A stretch of DNA of 64,000 nucleotides, taken from NCBI RefSeq assembly GCF_019039215.1, contig NZ_JAHNZZ010000001.1:1380678-1444677 (forward strand), given 5' to 3'. The position numbers were made by a program, and so were the translations under genes. Positions 1 through 8,324 of this stretch are shown here, piece by piece; position 1 is the stretch's first letter; each line of letters starts with the position of its first letter. This DNA is from Bacillus sp. FJAT-29790 (GTDB lineage: Bacteria; Bacillota; Bacilli; Bacillales; Cytobacillaceae). The notes under the pieces are model-generated. The model saw only the letters and a program-made list of their open reading frames with translations. It was not told the origin of the DNA and did not search any database.

Positions 1-106
1 TCGCTCCCTCTATTTCCCGCAGGAGTCAAGTGCCCTCCGCTCCAATCAACTCAGATATTTAAATAAAATCACACTAAAAAAGCAACAAAGTTTACGAAAA
101 CAGCCT
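1..106. repeat. Dispersed MITE-like repeat, copy 1 (partial)
   Basis: This is the right-hand part of an element that recurs near 4613, 21296 and 52946. The shared text includes the ctccgctccaatcaactc block and the terminal acgaaaacagcct. The left part lies outside the window. The rest of the gene-free stretch to 315 holds no ORF that I trust. It has an AT-rich segment with a weak inverted repeat around aactgcc/gcagttt near 230-262 that may terminate the que operon. Confidence 0.85.
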
Positions 107-315
107 TTAATTTTGATCATGTATGGACAAATCGAATCCATACGTGTAATTGCAAAACATACAATCGTAATAATACCATAGTTTGGGTCCATACTCACAT
201 ATGTTTGCGAGAAAGTTTTGCGTGAAAATAAACTGCCACCCTTTTGATAAGGATCGCAGTTTATTTGACAGTTTTTTGAAAAAAGTCGGACATTAAATGT
301 AGCTTTTTTTAACTT

Positions 316-1044
316 TTAAACGCCTCGTCTATTTCCCCAAATATACGTATGCAGTTGTGGAAGGATTTTCACATCTCTTAACTCGTCATCCTCCATAACC
401 TTCTGGATAAGCCAATCATATTTTCCAAGTAATCGTTTGATTAGATCTTGATCATCTGTCGTTCCAATGTCGTCATTTCCCACCTGCAAGTAAAATGGAA
501 TTCCAGGGTAACGAAGATATACCTCTCGTGCATATTCATAATCAGCATCATCAAAAATGACAATCTTCAGGCTGACATTGTGGGTTGGATTTCTTTGTTG
601 TAATCTTTCCAATATCTTATTTAGAACATCAAAATCTGTATTCATTCCCGAGCTTGGGGGCTTCGGGGAAATCGTTAATTCATTAATATCGAAAAACCAA
701 TCCTGCCACTGGCTGCCTTGCGTTTCTAGGCAAATTTTGATCCCTTTTTCTTTTAGCAATCCTATCAATCCGCTTAAATTTTTTAATAAAGCGGGATTTC
801 CACCAGAAATGGTCACAAAGGAAAAGCCATTTCCTCCTAGTGCTTGTAGCTCTCCCCAAATTTCATCCGGATTCATTTGCCGAATGGCATCCTTTCCAGT
901 TCCATCCCAAGTAAAAGCAGAATCACACCAAGAACAGGAGTAATCGCAGCCTGCTGTACGGACAAACATCGTTTTCTGCCCAACAACCATTCCTTCGCCT
1001 TGTATGGTTGGTCCAAAAATTTCCATAACAGGTATTTTACTCAA
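316..1044 (-). CDS. queE: 7-carboxy-7-deazaguanine synthase QueE
   Basis: Radical SAM enzyme that converts 6-carboxy-tetrahydropterin to 7-carboxy-7-deazaguanine in preQ0/queuosine synthesis. The Bacillus-type iron-sulfur motif CDYSCSWCD is visible, after the EIFGPTIQGEG opening that is diagnostic of QueE. I place the start at a TTG at 1044 that overlaps the queD stop by 8 bases. This gives 242 residues, close to the roughly 243 of the Bacillus protein, and leaves out an N-terminal extension that only reads through queD in another frame. It is last in the queC-queD-queE operon. A queF gene, which often follows in Bacillus, is not present here. Confidence 0.93.
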   Translation of the reverse strand: MSKIPVMEIFGPTIQGEGMVVGQKTMFVRTAGCDYSCSWCDSAFTWDGTGKDAIRQMNPDEIWGELQALGGNGFSFVTISGGNPALLKNLSGLIGLLKEKGIKICLETQGSQWQDWFFDINELTISPKPPSSGMNTDFDVLNKILERLQQRNPTHNVSLKIVIFDDADYEYAREVYLRYPGIPFYLQVGNDDIGTTDDQDLIKRLLGKYDWLIQKVMEDDELRDVKILPQLHTYIWGNRRGV

Positions 1045-1519
1045 CTTCCATCCACTCCCTTCTTGCCTCTGCATAGCTTGTAGGAGTTTCATATAGTCGA
1101 ACAAACTCAACTCTGGCACCGTTATATTGATTGATTCTATCCTTACTCTGCAGTGATTCAGCCATTTTTTCATATATCCAAACAACGATATTTTCAGCCG
1201 TTGTATTCATCGGCGGTAACGTTTCATTTAAATATTTATGATCAAGAAAAATTTCAATTTCGTTCTTCCATATGTCTTTAATGTCGCCAAAATCGATCAT
1301 CAAGCCTCTTTCATCGACAAAGCCGCTAATGCCAAAAATGACTTTGTACGTATGCCCGTGAAGATTTTTGCACTTTCCCTCGTAACAGTGCAAATGATGA
1401 GCAGAATCAAACGTAAACTCCTTGCTGACAAGGACTCGTTTCGAATGATATTTTAATTGTTCAGGTTTTATATCTTCATTTATTTTTTGAAGTTTATCGA
1501 CGATCCGAAATCCATACAT
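1037..1519 (-). CDS. queD: 6-carboxy-5,6,7,8-tetrahydropterin synthase QueD
   Basis: Converts 7,8-dihydroneopterin triphosphate to 6-carboxytetrahydropterin, the second step of preQ0 synthesis. The PTPS-fold zinc ligands are seen in FDSAHHL and NLHGHTY. The catalytic cysteine lies between them, in CYEGKCKN. The protein has 160 residues, with about 30 residues ahead of the core that are longer than in some homologues. It starts 3 bases after the queC stop with GAGGAG about 11 bases upstream, and overlaps queE at its end. Translation is therefore probably coupled along the operon. Confidence 0.92.
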   Translation of the reverse strand: MYGFRIVDKLQKINEDIKPEQLKYHSKRVLVSKEFTFDSAHHLHCYEGKCKNLHGHTYKVIFGISGFVDERGLMIDFGDIKDIWKNEIEIFLDHKYLNETLPPMNTTAENIVVWIYEKMAESLQSKDRINQYNGARVEFVRLYETPTSYAEARREWMEVE

Positions 1520-1522
1520 GGC

Positions 1523-2182
1523 CTAAAGATCTCCTCTTTCCATCAGGTATTCTTCAAGTCCTTTTTTTCTTAAAAGACAAGCAGGACACTCTCCACAGCC
1601 ATCTGCAATGATCCCGTTATAGCACGTTAATGTGTTCTTTCGGATATAATCAAAGGCATTCAATTCATCTGCTAACTTCCAAGTCTCTGCTTTATCGAGC
1701 CACATTAATGGCGTATGAATGACAAAAGATGTATCCATAGAAAGATTGAGCGTAACATTCAGTGATTTGATAAAAACATCTTTGCAATCTGGATATCCGC
1801 TGAAATCGGTCTCACAAACGCCAGTAACAATATGTTTAGCGTTGATTTGGCTCGCGAGAACCCCGGCAAAAGATAGAAATAACAGATTTCGACCAGGTAC
1901 AAAGGTAGATGGAAGCTCCCCATCCTCGCCATCTTCCACCTCAATGTCCTGACGAGTCAGGGCGTTTGGGGCCAATTGATTCAAGAGGGACATATCGAGA
2001 ATATGATGATTCACGCCTAGCTCTTTTGCTATGTTTTGCGCACATTCAATCTCCAACTTATGTCTTTGATTGTAGTTAAATGTCACGGCCTCCACTTCTT
2101 TAAACCTTTCCAATGCCCAGTATAAGCACGTCGTACTATCCTGGCCACCACTGAAAACAATCAATGCCTTTTCATTCTTCAT
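1523..2182 (-). CDS. queC: 7-cyano-7-deazaguanine synthase QueC
   Basis: ATP-dependent amidation and dehydration of 7-carboxy-7-deazaguanine to preQ0. The PP-loop SGGQDSTT lies near the N-terminus, and the C-terminal zinc site [13 protein letters not shown] is present. I use the ATG at 2182 (219 residues, the usual Bacillus length). A TTG two codons upstream has better spacing to AAAGGAG and is an alternative. The longer reading frame upstream runs into the riboswitch leader and is not coding. This is the first gene of the operon under the preQ1 riboswitch. Confidence 0.94.
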   Translation of the reverse strand: MKNEKALIVFSGGQDSTTCLYWALERFKEVEAVTFNYNQRHKLEIECAQNIAKELGVNHHILDMSLLNQLAPNALTRQDIEVEDGEDGELPSTFVPGRNLLFLSFAGVLASQINAKHIVTGVCETDFSGYPDCKDVFIKSLNVTLNLSMDTSFVIHTPLMWLDKAETWKLADELNAFDYIRKNTLTCYNGIIADGCGECPACLLRKKGLEEYLMERGDL

Positions 2183-2220
2183 TTTCAAAAAATCTCCTTT
2201 ACAACGAAAAAACAGCACCA

Positions 2221-2290
2221 CTAAGAAAGCAGTCCTGTTTTCCTTAGTTTTTTTGAGAGGGTAGCTAGAACCTCTACCGTATAAAACGGG
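2221..2290 (-). promoter_or_regulatory. preQ1-I riboswitch and attenuator
   Basis: On the minus strand the segment at 2275-2243 reads AGAGGTTCTAGCTACCCTCT followed by an A-rich stretch ending in ACTAA. This is the class I preQ1 aptamer consensus (P1 stem, CTAGCTA loop, A-rich H-type pseudoknot tail). An AACAG...CTGTT hairpin followed by T residues lies just downstream and could be the terminator. High preQ1 would shut off queC-queD-queE. Confidence 0.9.
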
Positions 2291-2428
2291 TTATATTTAG
2301 CTATCAGAAATCATTTTAACATATCTTTCGGTTGCAGGCACCACCCGAATTTTGTCGAAAAAAACTACATACTAAATCCGTTCGCTAATTTTCCTTAAAT
2401 GAACTAAATTTAAATAACCAACTTATTT

Positions 2429-3106
2429 TTAAATACGATATGCCCCTGCCCTTAATCCTGCAAAGAGGAAGAAGATCGCCTGTACGAAGAAGAATATCCC
2501 CCACATTTGCACTGGAATAAAAATGGTAGCATTCGCAAGCCCTGTTGCGTCACCCGCTGCATGTGGCTGAATAAAGCTTAATAATAAAATCGTAAAGGAA
2601 GATGTGATCGATTCAACTAGGAGAATACTCGCAATTAGTAACAAACATTTTTGCACAAGGGCCTCAGACCCCTTCGACAATAACAGTAAAAATCCAGCAC
2701 CAAATGAAGTAAGCCAAAATAAGCCATAGAAATTCCGCACCCAAAATACAAGATTTAACACAATAAACAAAAGTAAAATGAATATAAGTACTTTGTATTT
2801 TTTCCGGCTAATGAGCCAAAACGATAAAAACGCAAACAAAGAGGAAAAAACATAACCTGCTCCACCGGTCAATAATCCCCCTATCCACGTACTGTGGCTT
2901 GTGTATGTTACACCTTCTGTATTCATAAACAATGCTATTTTATGAACATCCCCGCCTAAAAGGGCCATTAACGCGTGACCCGATTCATGAATAACTGTAT
3001 TAATCACGCGAACATAGTTACCTAGAATAGGAATATACGTAAGGATAATCGCAATCCCAATAAACAAAAAGAATTTCCAACTTATAAGATCTCTAATCGC
3101 TCTCAT
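2429..3106 (-). CDS. M50B-like membrane metalloprotease family protein
   Basis: Polytopic membrane protein of 225 residues with about six hydrophobic segments. The HESGH motif (an HExxH zinc site) sits in the region after the first membrane segment, in VIHESGHALMALLGG, as in peptidase M50B-like proteins. Substrate is unknown. The start at 3106 is chosen because AAGGAG lies 7 bases upstream; the longer frame has no ribosome binding site. It stands alone between the que operon and the divergent AI-2E gene. Confidence 0.7.
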   Translation of the reverse strand: MRAIRDLISWKFFLFIGIAIILTYIPILGNYVRVINTVIHESGHALMALLGGDVHKIALFMNTEGVTYTSHSTWIGGLLTGGAGYVFSSLFAFLSFWLISRKKYKVLIFILLLFIVLNLVFWVRNFYGLFWLTSFGAGFLLLLSKGSEALVQKCLLLIASILLVESITSSFTILLLSFIQPHAAGDATGLANATIFIPVQMWGIFFFVQAIFFLFAGLRAGAYRI

Positions 3107-3520
3107 ATTATTTCTCCTTATTAACAAGCCTAATATTCCATTAATTTTTAAAGGCAAAAAAATGAGTCTTAACTACGATTATATACTACGGAAAATCTTG
3201 CTGAAAAGTTTCAACAGCCATCAATCTCCACTTATTCCCAACCCCAAATATGACGTTAAGGCTATTCCTTTAAAGTGAATGAAATTGATAGCCACCATAT
3301 TTCATTGAAGCAAAAAACCGGATTAAATTACTAATTTGCACACAGGGGCGGAGTTTGTTAAAAACTCTCTTCTTTTTTTCATACAAATGATTATGAATAA
3401 ATATTAAAATAGATTAAAATAGAATATAGGCTGTATTTTAAACGAAAAGTTCGAAGCATATCAGCTTTGTATAGGCAATGGCTAACTTTACGAACGGTAT
3501 ATCGGAGGAATGTAGAAATA
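3107..3520. other. Intergenic, divergent promoter region
   Basis: 414 bases between two divergent membrane protein genes. It is AT-rich near 3395-3425 with no RNA motif or trustworthy ORF. It should hold both promoters, but I cannot assign boxes with confidence. Confidence 0.5.
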
Positions 3521-4531
3521 ATGGATACAATTAATGCGTTTATTAATAAAAATGGCCTTAGAAGATTGATTATTTTTGGGATATTAGTATTTGTCTTATA
3601 TTTGCTTAAGAGCCTGATTAATTTGATCCTCATCACCTTTATCTTTTCATTTTTAATGGATCGACTTGTGAACCTTGTATCAAATAATTTCAAGCTGCAT
3701 CGGAAGTTAACGGTGGTAATATTATATTTGCTGATTATCGGTTTGTTATCAATTGGCATCATAAAGTACTTACCGATGATTGTCTTTGAAATATCACAGT
3801 TGGTTTCACAGATTCAACATTTCTATACACAAGAGCATGATAATATCATTATAAATTATATCTTAAGCATCATTGAGAAGAATCAAATATCAAATTATTT
3901 GGAGCAAGGCTTTACTTTTCTACTCAAATACTTTAGTGGTGTGAGCAAAATTGGCATTCAAGTTATGATGTCGCTCGTTTTGAGTTTATTTTTCTTATTA
4001 GAAAAACCAAAACTGATCGAGTTTACCTCCAAATTCAAATCCAGTAAGATCGCACCATTTACAAATGAAATCGAGTTTTTCGCGAAAAAATTCGTCTTAA
4101 CTTTTGGTAAAGTAATTGAAGCGCAGTTTATTATCGCGCTTGTTAATTGCGGACTCACCACATTAGCATTATGGATAATGAACTTTCCGCAATTGATGGG
4201 TCTGTCCATTCTGATCTTTGTCCTCGGCTTAATACCCGTCGCAGGAGTAATTATCTCGCTTGTCCCTTTAACTATTATTGCTTATACACTTGGCGGCTTA
4301 ATGCAAGTCGTATATATTCTCGTTGTAATTATGATTATTCATTCAATTGAGGCATACATTCTAAATCCAAAACTCATGTCCTCAAAAACGGATTTACCCG
4401 TTTTCTACACGTTTATCGTCTTAATTTTTTCAGAACACTTCTTTGGCGTCTGGGGTCTAATTGTCGGAATTCCAGTCTTTGTATTTTTCCTTGATGTGTT
4501 GGAAGTGAGGAACAAGAAGGTAATACCTTGA
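3521..4531 (+). CDS. AI-2E family transporter
   Basis: Integral membrane protein of 336 residues with hydrophobic segments grouped in the N-terminal quarter and the C-terminal half, as in the AI-2E/PerM (YtvI, TqsA) family. The conserved late motif GLIPVAGVIIS and the terminal GVWGLIVGIPVFVF are characteristic. Members export autoinducers or act as ion/proton antiporters; the substrate cannot be read from sequence. The start at MDTINAF follows GGAGG with long (12-base) spacing; an upstream in-frame start would add 18 residues. Followed by a strong terminator. Confidence 0.8.
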   Translation: MDTINAFINKNGLRRLIIFGILVFVLYLLKSLINLILITFIFSFLMDRLVNLVSNNFKLHRKLTVVILYLLIIGLLSIGIIKYLPMIVFEISQLVSQIQHFYTQEHDNIIINYILSIIEKNQISNYLEQGFTFLLKYFSGVSKIGIQVMMSLVLSLFFLLEKPKLIEFTSKFKSSKIAPFTNEIEFFAKKFVLTFGKVIEAQFIIALVNCGLTTLALWIMNFPQLMGLSILIFVLGLIPVAGVIISLVPLTIIAYTLGGLMQVVYILVVIMIIHSIEAYILNPKLMSSKTDLPVFYTFIVLIFSEHFFGVWGLIVGIPVFVFFLDVLEVRNKKVIP

Positions 4532-4583
4532 GAAAGATTATCAGGTTCACTTCTTAGGTTAACAATCATATCCACAAGAAAAC

Positions 4584-4612
4584 ACACAGCATCTTACTGT
4601 GTGTTTTTTTTA
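4584..4612 (+). terminator. Rho-independent terminator after AI-2E gene
   Basis: ACACACAG...CTGTGTGT hairpin followed by a run of eight T residues, 50 bases after the stop. Confidence 0.9.
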
Positions 4613-4904
4613 AGGCTCTTTTCGCATATATTGTTGTTTTTAGCCTTGAAATTTTGCCCGTTGATTTCCGCTGCGGGCACTTGCTTTCCGCGGGAGGGAC
4701 GGGAGCCTCCTCGGCGTTACCGCCTGTGGGGTCCCCCGCTTCCCTCTATTTCCCGCAGGATACTGAATTTACATCCTTGAATCTGCCCATGCACGAAGGA
4801 AATGCGGTAGCATTTTCGAGGAGTCAAGTGCCCTCCGCTCCAATCAACTTAGATGGTTAAATAAAATCATACTTAAAAAGCAACAAAGTTTACGAAAACA
4901 GCCC
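4613..4904. repeat. Dispersed MITE-like repeat, copy 2 (with about 62-bp insertion)
   Basis: Full-length copy bounded by aggctcttttcgc and acgaaaacagcc, which are imperfect inverted ends. Relative to copies 3 and 4 it carries about 62 extra bases (roughly 4758-4820, from atactgaattt to attttcgagg), bracketed by the short repeat AGG. A 68-codon reading frame across it is not considered a gene. Confidence 0.88.
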
Positions 4905-4924
4905 TTTTAAAAAAAGTTATTCAT

Positions 4925-5359
4925 CTAATTATTCTTAGCAACATATGTCCCAGCAATAAGGTCATGAATGCCTCGCTTATCCTCTCGGAAAATAACCATC
5001 AATCCGCTTACGATTGCTGCAATACCGAAAGTAATGGCTACTAAAATATACATTCCGACTACTTCACGCAAAAACATATTCAGTATCGTTAACTTTTCTC
5101 CATCAACCCTCTTAATCTTAATTTTACAAAGTCGTTTTCCAATTACATAACCACTCCAGAGTAGTGGCGTGATTACAAGATAGATCCGATATAGAATATC
5201 CCACGTCCAAGTATCTGACCAATCAAAAGTGAACTCTCCTGTGACGAAGTAAATTCCTATAGCAATTGGGGTGTATATAATTAAAAAGTCTATTAAGTTC
5301 GCGATCAATCGGATGCCAAAACCGGCAGGCTCGATTTCTGTATTTTCATAAGTTTGCAT
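4925..5359 (-). CDS. RDD family membrane protein
   Basis: 144-residue protein with the RDD-family pattern: GFGIRLIANLIDFLII at the first membrane segment, a second pair of segments, and a charged C-terminal HDLIAGTYVA. The function of RDD proteins is mostly unknown; some act as sodium or proton exporters. The start at 5359 has AAGGAG 6-7 bases upstream and avoids a 16-residue extension without a ribosome binding site. Its 3' end lies next to repeat copy 2. Confidence 0.82.
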   Translation of the reverse strand: MQTYENTEIEPAGFGIRLIANLIDFLIIYTPIAIGIYFVTGEFTFDWSDTWTWDILYRIYLVITPLLWSGYVIGKRLCKIKIKRVDGEKLTILNMFLREVVGMYILVAITFGIAAIVSGLMVIFREDKRGIHDLIAGTYVAKNN

Positions 5360-5477
5360 TTTTTCTCCTTCAATCTGTGTATTAACTCTCTTTTGTTGAT
5401 TATTCACTATACTATAATAATTCGTTATATTTGTGAACCTTGTAATCTACTAGTTGTCAGAAAATTTTCTTTCTCGT

Positions 5478-5792
5478 TTATGAAGTAAGCTTCAACCCAA
5501 TTGCTGCCCCGAGCACCATCGAAATAAACAAGAGCCGTTTCCAATCCTTTGGCTCGCCATATAAAACCATACCTAGTATTGCCCCACCTGAAGCACCTAT
5601 TCCTGTCCAGATCGCGTAAGCCGTTCCCATCGGTAATTCTTCCATAGCGAGAGCAAGAAATAGAAAGCTCGCGCCAAAACCTCCAAGGAGAAGCAAAAGA
5701 GACTGCCAATTGCGGTTTTTATGGAAGCTGTTAATCATGACAACACCCAGCATTTCAAAAATACCCGCAAAAATAAGATAAAGCCAACTCAT
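5478..5792 (-). CDS. ykkD: SMR family transporter subunit, YkkD-like
   Basis: 104-residue small multidrug resistance protein with four membrane segments, the membrane glutamate in IFAGIFEMLG and the family signature GTAYAIWTGIGA. It overlaps the preceding SMR gene by ATGA, so the two are translated together and probably form an antiparallel heterodimer. The guanidine-I riboswitch upstream suggests that the pair exports guanidinium-type cations (established for Gdx/SugE-type SMRs, inferred here). Confidence 0.88.
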   Translation of the reverse strand: MSWLYLIFAGIFEMLGVVMINSFHKNRNWQSLLLLLGGFGASFLFLALAMEELPMGTAYAIWTGIGASGGAILGMVLYGEPKDWKRLLFISMVLGAAIGLKLTS

Positions 5793-6127
5793 GATGTAAT
5801 CTCTCCTTGTGAATTATTTTCTTTCGTAACGAGCTTTAACCCGACGACACCACATAACAGAATAAACACAAGGATGATTTTGGAGATTTTCAAAGGTTCT
5901 TCAAAGAATATGATCTCTGATAAAACCGTTCCGGCTGTGCCCATCCCAACAAAAACGGCGTACACTGTGCCAACGGGCAATTTCTTCCCCACCATGATCA
6001 ATAAATAAAAACTGACTATAATAGAAACGATGGTTCCCGCCCATGTCCACAAATCATCCGCATGCTTTAAACCAATCACCCAAAACACTTCAAAAAACGC
6101 AGCAATAAATATCTTAATCCAGTTCAA
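5789..6127 (-). CDS. ykkC: SMR family transporter subunit, YkkC-like
   Basis: Partner of the downstream SMR gene. Four membrane segments, membrane glutamate in AAFFEVFWVIGLKHAD and the GTVYAVFVGMGTAGT signature. The first ATG (6142) has no ribosome binding site. A TTG at 6127 follows GGGAGTGAAGG and gives 112 residues, starting where the Bacillus YkkC protein does, so I prefer it. Transcription is controlled by the guanidine-I riboswitch directly upstream. Confidence 0.88.
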   Translation of the reverse strand: MNWIKIFIAAFFEVFWVIGLKHADDLWTWAGTIVSIIVSFYLLIMVGKKLPVGTVYAVFVGMGTAGTVLSEIIFFEEPLKISKIILVFILLCGVVGLKLVTKENNSQGEITS

Positions 6128-6156
6128 TTCCTTCACTCCCATCCGTTGATTAAAAA

Positions 6157-6285
6157 CAAAAAAAGCCCGCGAGATGCTAAAGAACAGCGATCTCCCAGGC
6201 TTTTATCCTTCCGTGGCACAGCATCAGCTGTGAGTTTTCTCTCGGACCAGTCCAGCACAAGGCTGCGGAACCCTAGAAAACATTT
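6157..6285 (-). promoter_or_regulatory. Guanidine-I (ykkC) riboswitch with terminator
   Basis: On the minus strand the leader shows the ykkC core elements in order: CTAGGGTTCCGCA at 6276-6264, ACTGGTCCGAGAGAAAAC around 6252-6235, a GCTGATGCTGTGCCACGG arm, then GGATAAAAGCCTGGGAGAT. The last part forms the 5' arm of a terminator (AGCCTGGGAGAT pairing with ATCTCGCGGGCT, 6201-6164, then seven T residues). Guanidinium binding is known to prevent terminator formation and turn on exporters. Confidence 0.95.
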
Positions 6286-6304
6286 CGTATATTAATTCTT
6301 CTTA

Positions 6305-6640
6305 TCATTGACGAGGTGCAAATAATATCACCGAAACACCAACTAAGCATATCACAGCTCCTACCCAATCATACATATCAGGCGTTTTTTTATCAACCCC
6401 CCATCCCCATAGCACGGACAGAACAATAAACACCCCTCCATAAGCGGCATAAACTCTGCCAAATGACGGAAATGTTTGAAATGTAGCAATCACACCGTAT
6501 AATGCTAAAGCGATCCCTCCAAAAACACCCCAATAAAGCGGCTTTCCTTCTCTAAGCCATAACCAAATCAGATAACCTCCACCAATTTCCCCCAAGCCTG
6601 CTAATATAAACAATACGATAGCATAAACGATAAAAACCAC
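6305..6640 (-). CDS. YnfA/UPF0060 family membrane protein
   Basis: 111 residues, four membrane segments, with the family hallmarks [13 protein letters not shown] and [16 protein letters not shown]0060 proteins are related to SMR transporters and some are small efflux pumps. Three SMR-superfamily genes in a row (this one and the YkkCD pair) share one strand, but the guanidine leader separates them. The start is a GTG at 6640 placed very close to AAAGGA, so the exact start is uncertain. Confidence 0.85.
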   Translation of the reverse strand: MVFIVYAIVLFILAGLGEIGGGYLIWLWLREGKPLYWGVFGGIALALYGVIATFQTFPSFGRVYAAYGGVFIVLSVLWGWGVDKKTPDMYDWVGAVICLVGVSVILFAPRQ

Positions 6641-6674
6641 TTCCTTTGGATCTTGATGGGAACTATGAAGCAGA

Positions 6675-6718
6675 AAAAAGGGTAGAGAATCTTTCTAATT
6701 TCATACCCTCTCTTTTTT
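6675..6718 (-). terminator. Terminator after exoA
   Basis: AGAGGGTA/TACCCT hairpin with T runs on both sides; placed 20-60 bases after the exoA stop, before the ynfA-like gene. Confidence 0.8.
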
Positions 6719-6738
6719 GCATCCCCCTATAAAAGTGA

Positions 6739-7506
6739 TCAATTATGTTCCGAAAAATCCATTTCAAGTACGATCGGACAATGATCACTTCCCATGACAT
6801 CACAATGAATTTGCGCAGCTTCAATCGAATTCTTCATTCTCTCAGACACGATAAAATAATCAATTCGCCAGCCGATATTCCGCTCTCTTACTTTTGCCAT
6901 GTAGGACCACCACGTGTAAGCTCCTTCAGCATCCGGGTACACATATCTGAAAGAATCCACGAAACCAGATTCTAGCAAACTAGTCATTTTGCCCCGCTCT
7001 TCTGCTGTAAAGCCTGAATTTCCATCATTTGATTTTGGATTTCTCAAGTCAATCTCGTTATGTGCGACATTTAAATCTCCACAATACACAACAGGCTTCT
7101 TTTGGTCAAGCTCATAGAGATATTTCTGAAGTTCGTTTTCCCATTCTAATCGGAATGAAAGCCGCGCTAAATCCCTTTGCGAATTCGGCGTATACACATT
7201 CACTAAATAGAAGTTTTCGAACTCAAGTGTAATAATTCGGCCTTCCGGTTCAGTTTCGTTCTCCCCCACTCCATACTTGACAGATAGAGGTTTCTTTTTC
7301 GTAAAAACAGCCGTCCCAGAATACCCTTTTTTCAGGGCATAGTTCCAATACTGATGATAACCATCCAAATCTAGCTCAATCTGCCCTTCTTGCAGCTTCG
7401 ATTCTTGAATACAGAAAATATCTGCATCCACCTCTTGAAAATATTCTAAAAAGCCCTTCTTCACACAGGCTCTAATTCCATTCACATTCCAGGAAACGAA
7501 TTTCAT
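6739..7506 (-). CDS. exoA: Exodeoxyribonuclease III (AP endonuclease)
   Basis: 255-residue EEP-fold nuclease of the ExoA/XthA family, acting in base excision repair by cutting at abasic sites and removing 3' blocks. Active-site motifs in order: SWNVNGIRA at the N-terminus, CIQESKLQ (metal-binding Glu), GDLNVAH, and the terminal GSDHCPI with catalytic Asp-His. Length matches the Bacillus protein. It has its own terminator and faces a long upstream spacer. Confidence 0.93.
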   Translation of the reverse strand: MKFVSWNVNGIRACVKKGFLEYFQEVDADIFCIQESKLQEGQIELDLDGYHQYWNYALKKGYSGTAVFTKKKPLSVKYGVGENETEPEGRIITLEFENFYLVNVYTPNSQRDLARLSFRLEWENELQKYLYELDQKKPVVYCGDLNVAHNEIDLRNPKSNDGNSGFTAEERGKMTSLLESGFVDSFRYVYPDAEGAYTWWSYMAKVRERNIGWRIDYFIVSERMKNSIEAAQIHCDVMGSDHCPIVLEMDFSEHN

Positions 7507-7818
7507 GATGATACTGCTCCTTTTGATAAATTATTCTAGATTCATAGCGTACCATTAAATTGGGATCCTTGCATAGAAAAGAAGAAACTGCTATTAAAAG
7601 AATGAACACAAGCATTATAATTATTTTATCTTCTGTTTCTGTTTTCTTTGTGATTACTTATAGTATAGTGACATCGGTATTCAAAATACTGAGTATATAG
7701 TTTCCTTTTAAAGATCAAAGAATGACCTGATAAACTATTTTTGAACCCACTTCTTTTAGACACCTGATTGGAAAAATTTTAATAATCGTATATGATCAAT
7801 GGAAAGGGGGCATTCACT
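7507..7818. other. Intergenic, divergent promoter region
   Basis: 312 bases between exoA and the OsmC gene. No RNA motif, repeat or ORF with a ribosome binding site was found. It must contain the promoters of both genes. Confidence 0.5.
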
Positions 7819-8280
7819 ATGGCATTACACCATTTTCACTTGAAAGCACGTTGGCCGGGACTAAGGAATGATGTCGGTGAAATCGAGTCAGGACAACTAA
7901 AAACTAAGGTTTCGATCCCTCCGGAAATGGATGGACCCGGTGTCGGAACGAATCCAGATGAAATGCTCCTCGGAGCTGCCGCGACCTGTTATATTATCAC
8001 CCTGGCGGCCATGCTGGAACGAACCAAATTAGAGAAAGTAGATTTAACGATGGAATCAGTAGGTATTGTCGATGTAACAAAAGGAGTTATAACATACAAA
8101 AAAATCATTCACCGCCCTGTCATCGTGCTAAAAACTGATGCTTCTGATAAAGATGTCCAATTGGCAATGAAACTTGCCCAAAAGGCCGAAACATCATGTA
8201 TGATTTCCCGTGCTTTAAAAGGCAATGTGGAGATTGAATTGGAAGCTTCCATTATAAGACAGATAAAAGAAATGATCTGA
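7819..8280 (+). CDS. OsmC/Ohr family peroxiredoxin-like protein
   Basis: 153-residue OsmC-fold protein. The first cysteine is in the helix motif GAAATCYIITLAAMLER and the second in AETSCMISRALKGN, the arrangement of thiol-dependent hydroperoxide reductases. The start at MALHHFH has AAAGGGGG eight bases upstream; the longer frame begins inside the spacer. A monocistronic unit: a strong hairpin overlaps its stop codon. Confidence 0.85.
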   Translation: MALHHFHLKARWPGLRNDVGEIESGQLKTKVSIPPEMDGPGVGTNPDEMLLGAAATCYIITLAAMLERTKLEKVDLTMESVGIVDVTKGVITYKKIIHRPVIVLKTDASDKDVQLAMKLAQKAETSCMISRALKGNVEIELEASIIRQIKEMI

Positions 8281-8297
8281 GGAGATCATTTCTTTTC
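8269..8297 (+). terminator. Terminator overlapping the OsmC stop codon
   Basis: Perfect 10-bp stem GAAATGATCT/AGATCATTTC with a GAGG loop and following T residues. The stem begins inside the last codons of the gene. Confidence 0.92.
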
Positions 8298-8324
8298 CAA
8301 AGATTAACTATAATTGATTTTCAC

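Noticed and set aside
4654-4860. ORFs in the repeat copies (also 21314-21553 and 52986-53177)
   Set aside because: They arise from the GC-rich repeat, lack ribosome binding sites and are frameshifted between copies.
5425-5709. 94-codon minus-strand ORF within the YkkD-like gene
   Set aside because: It is another frame of a clear SMR gene.
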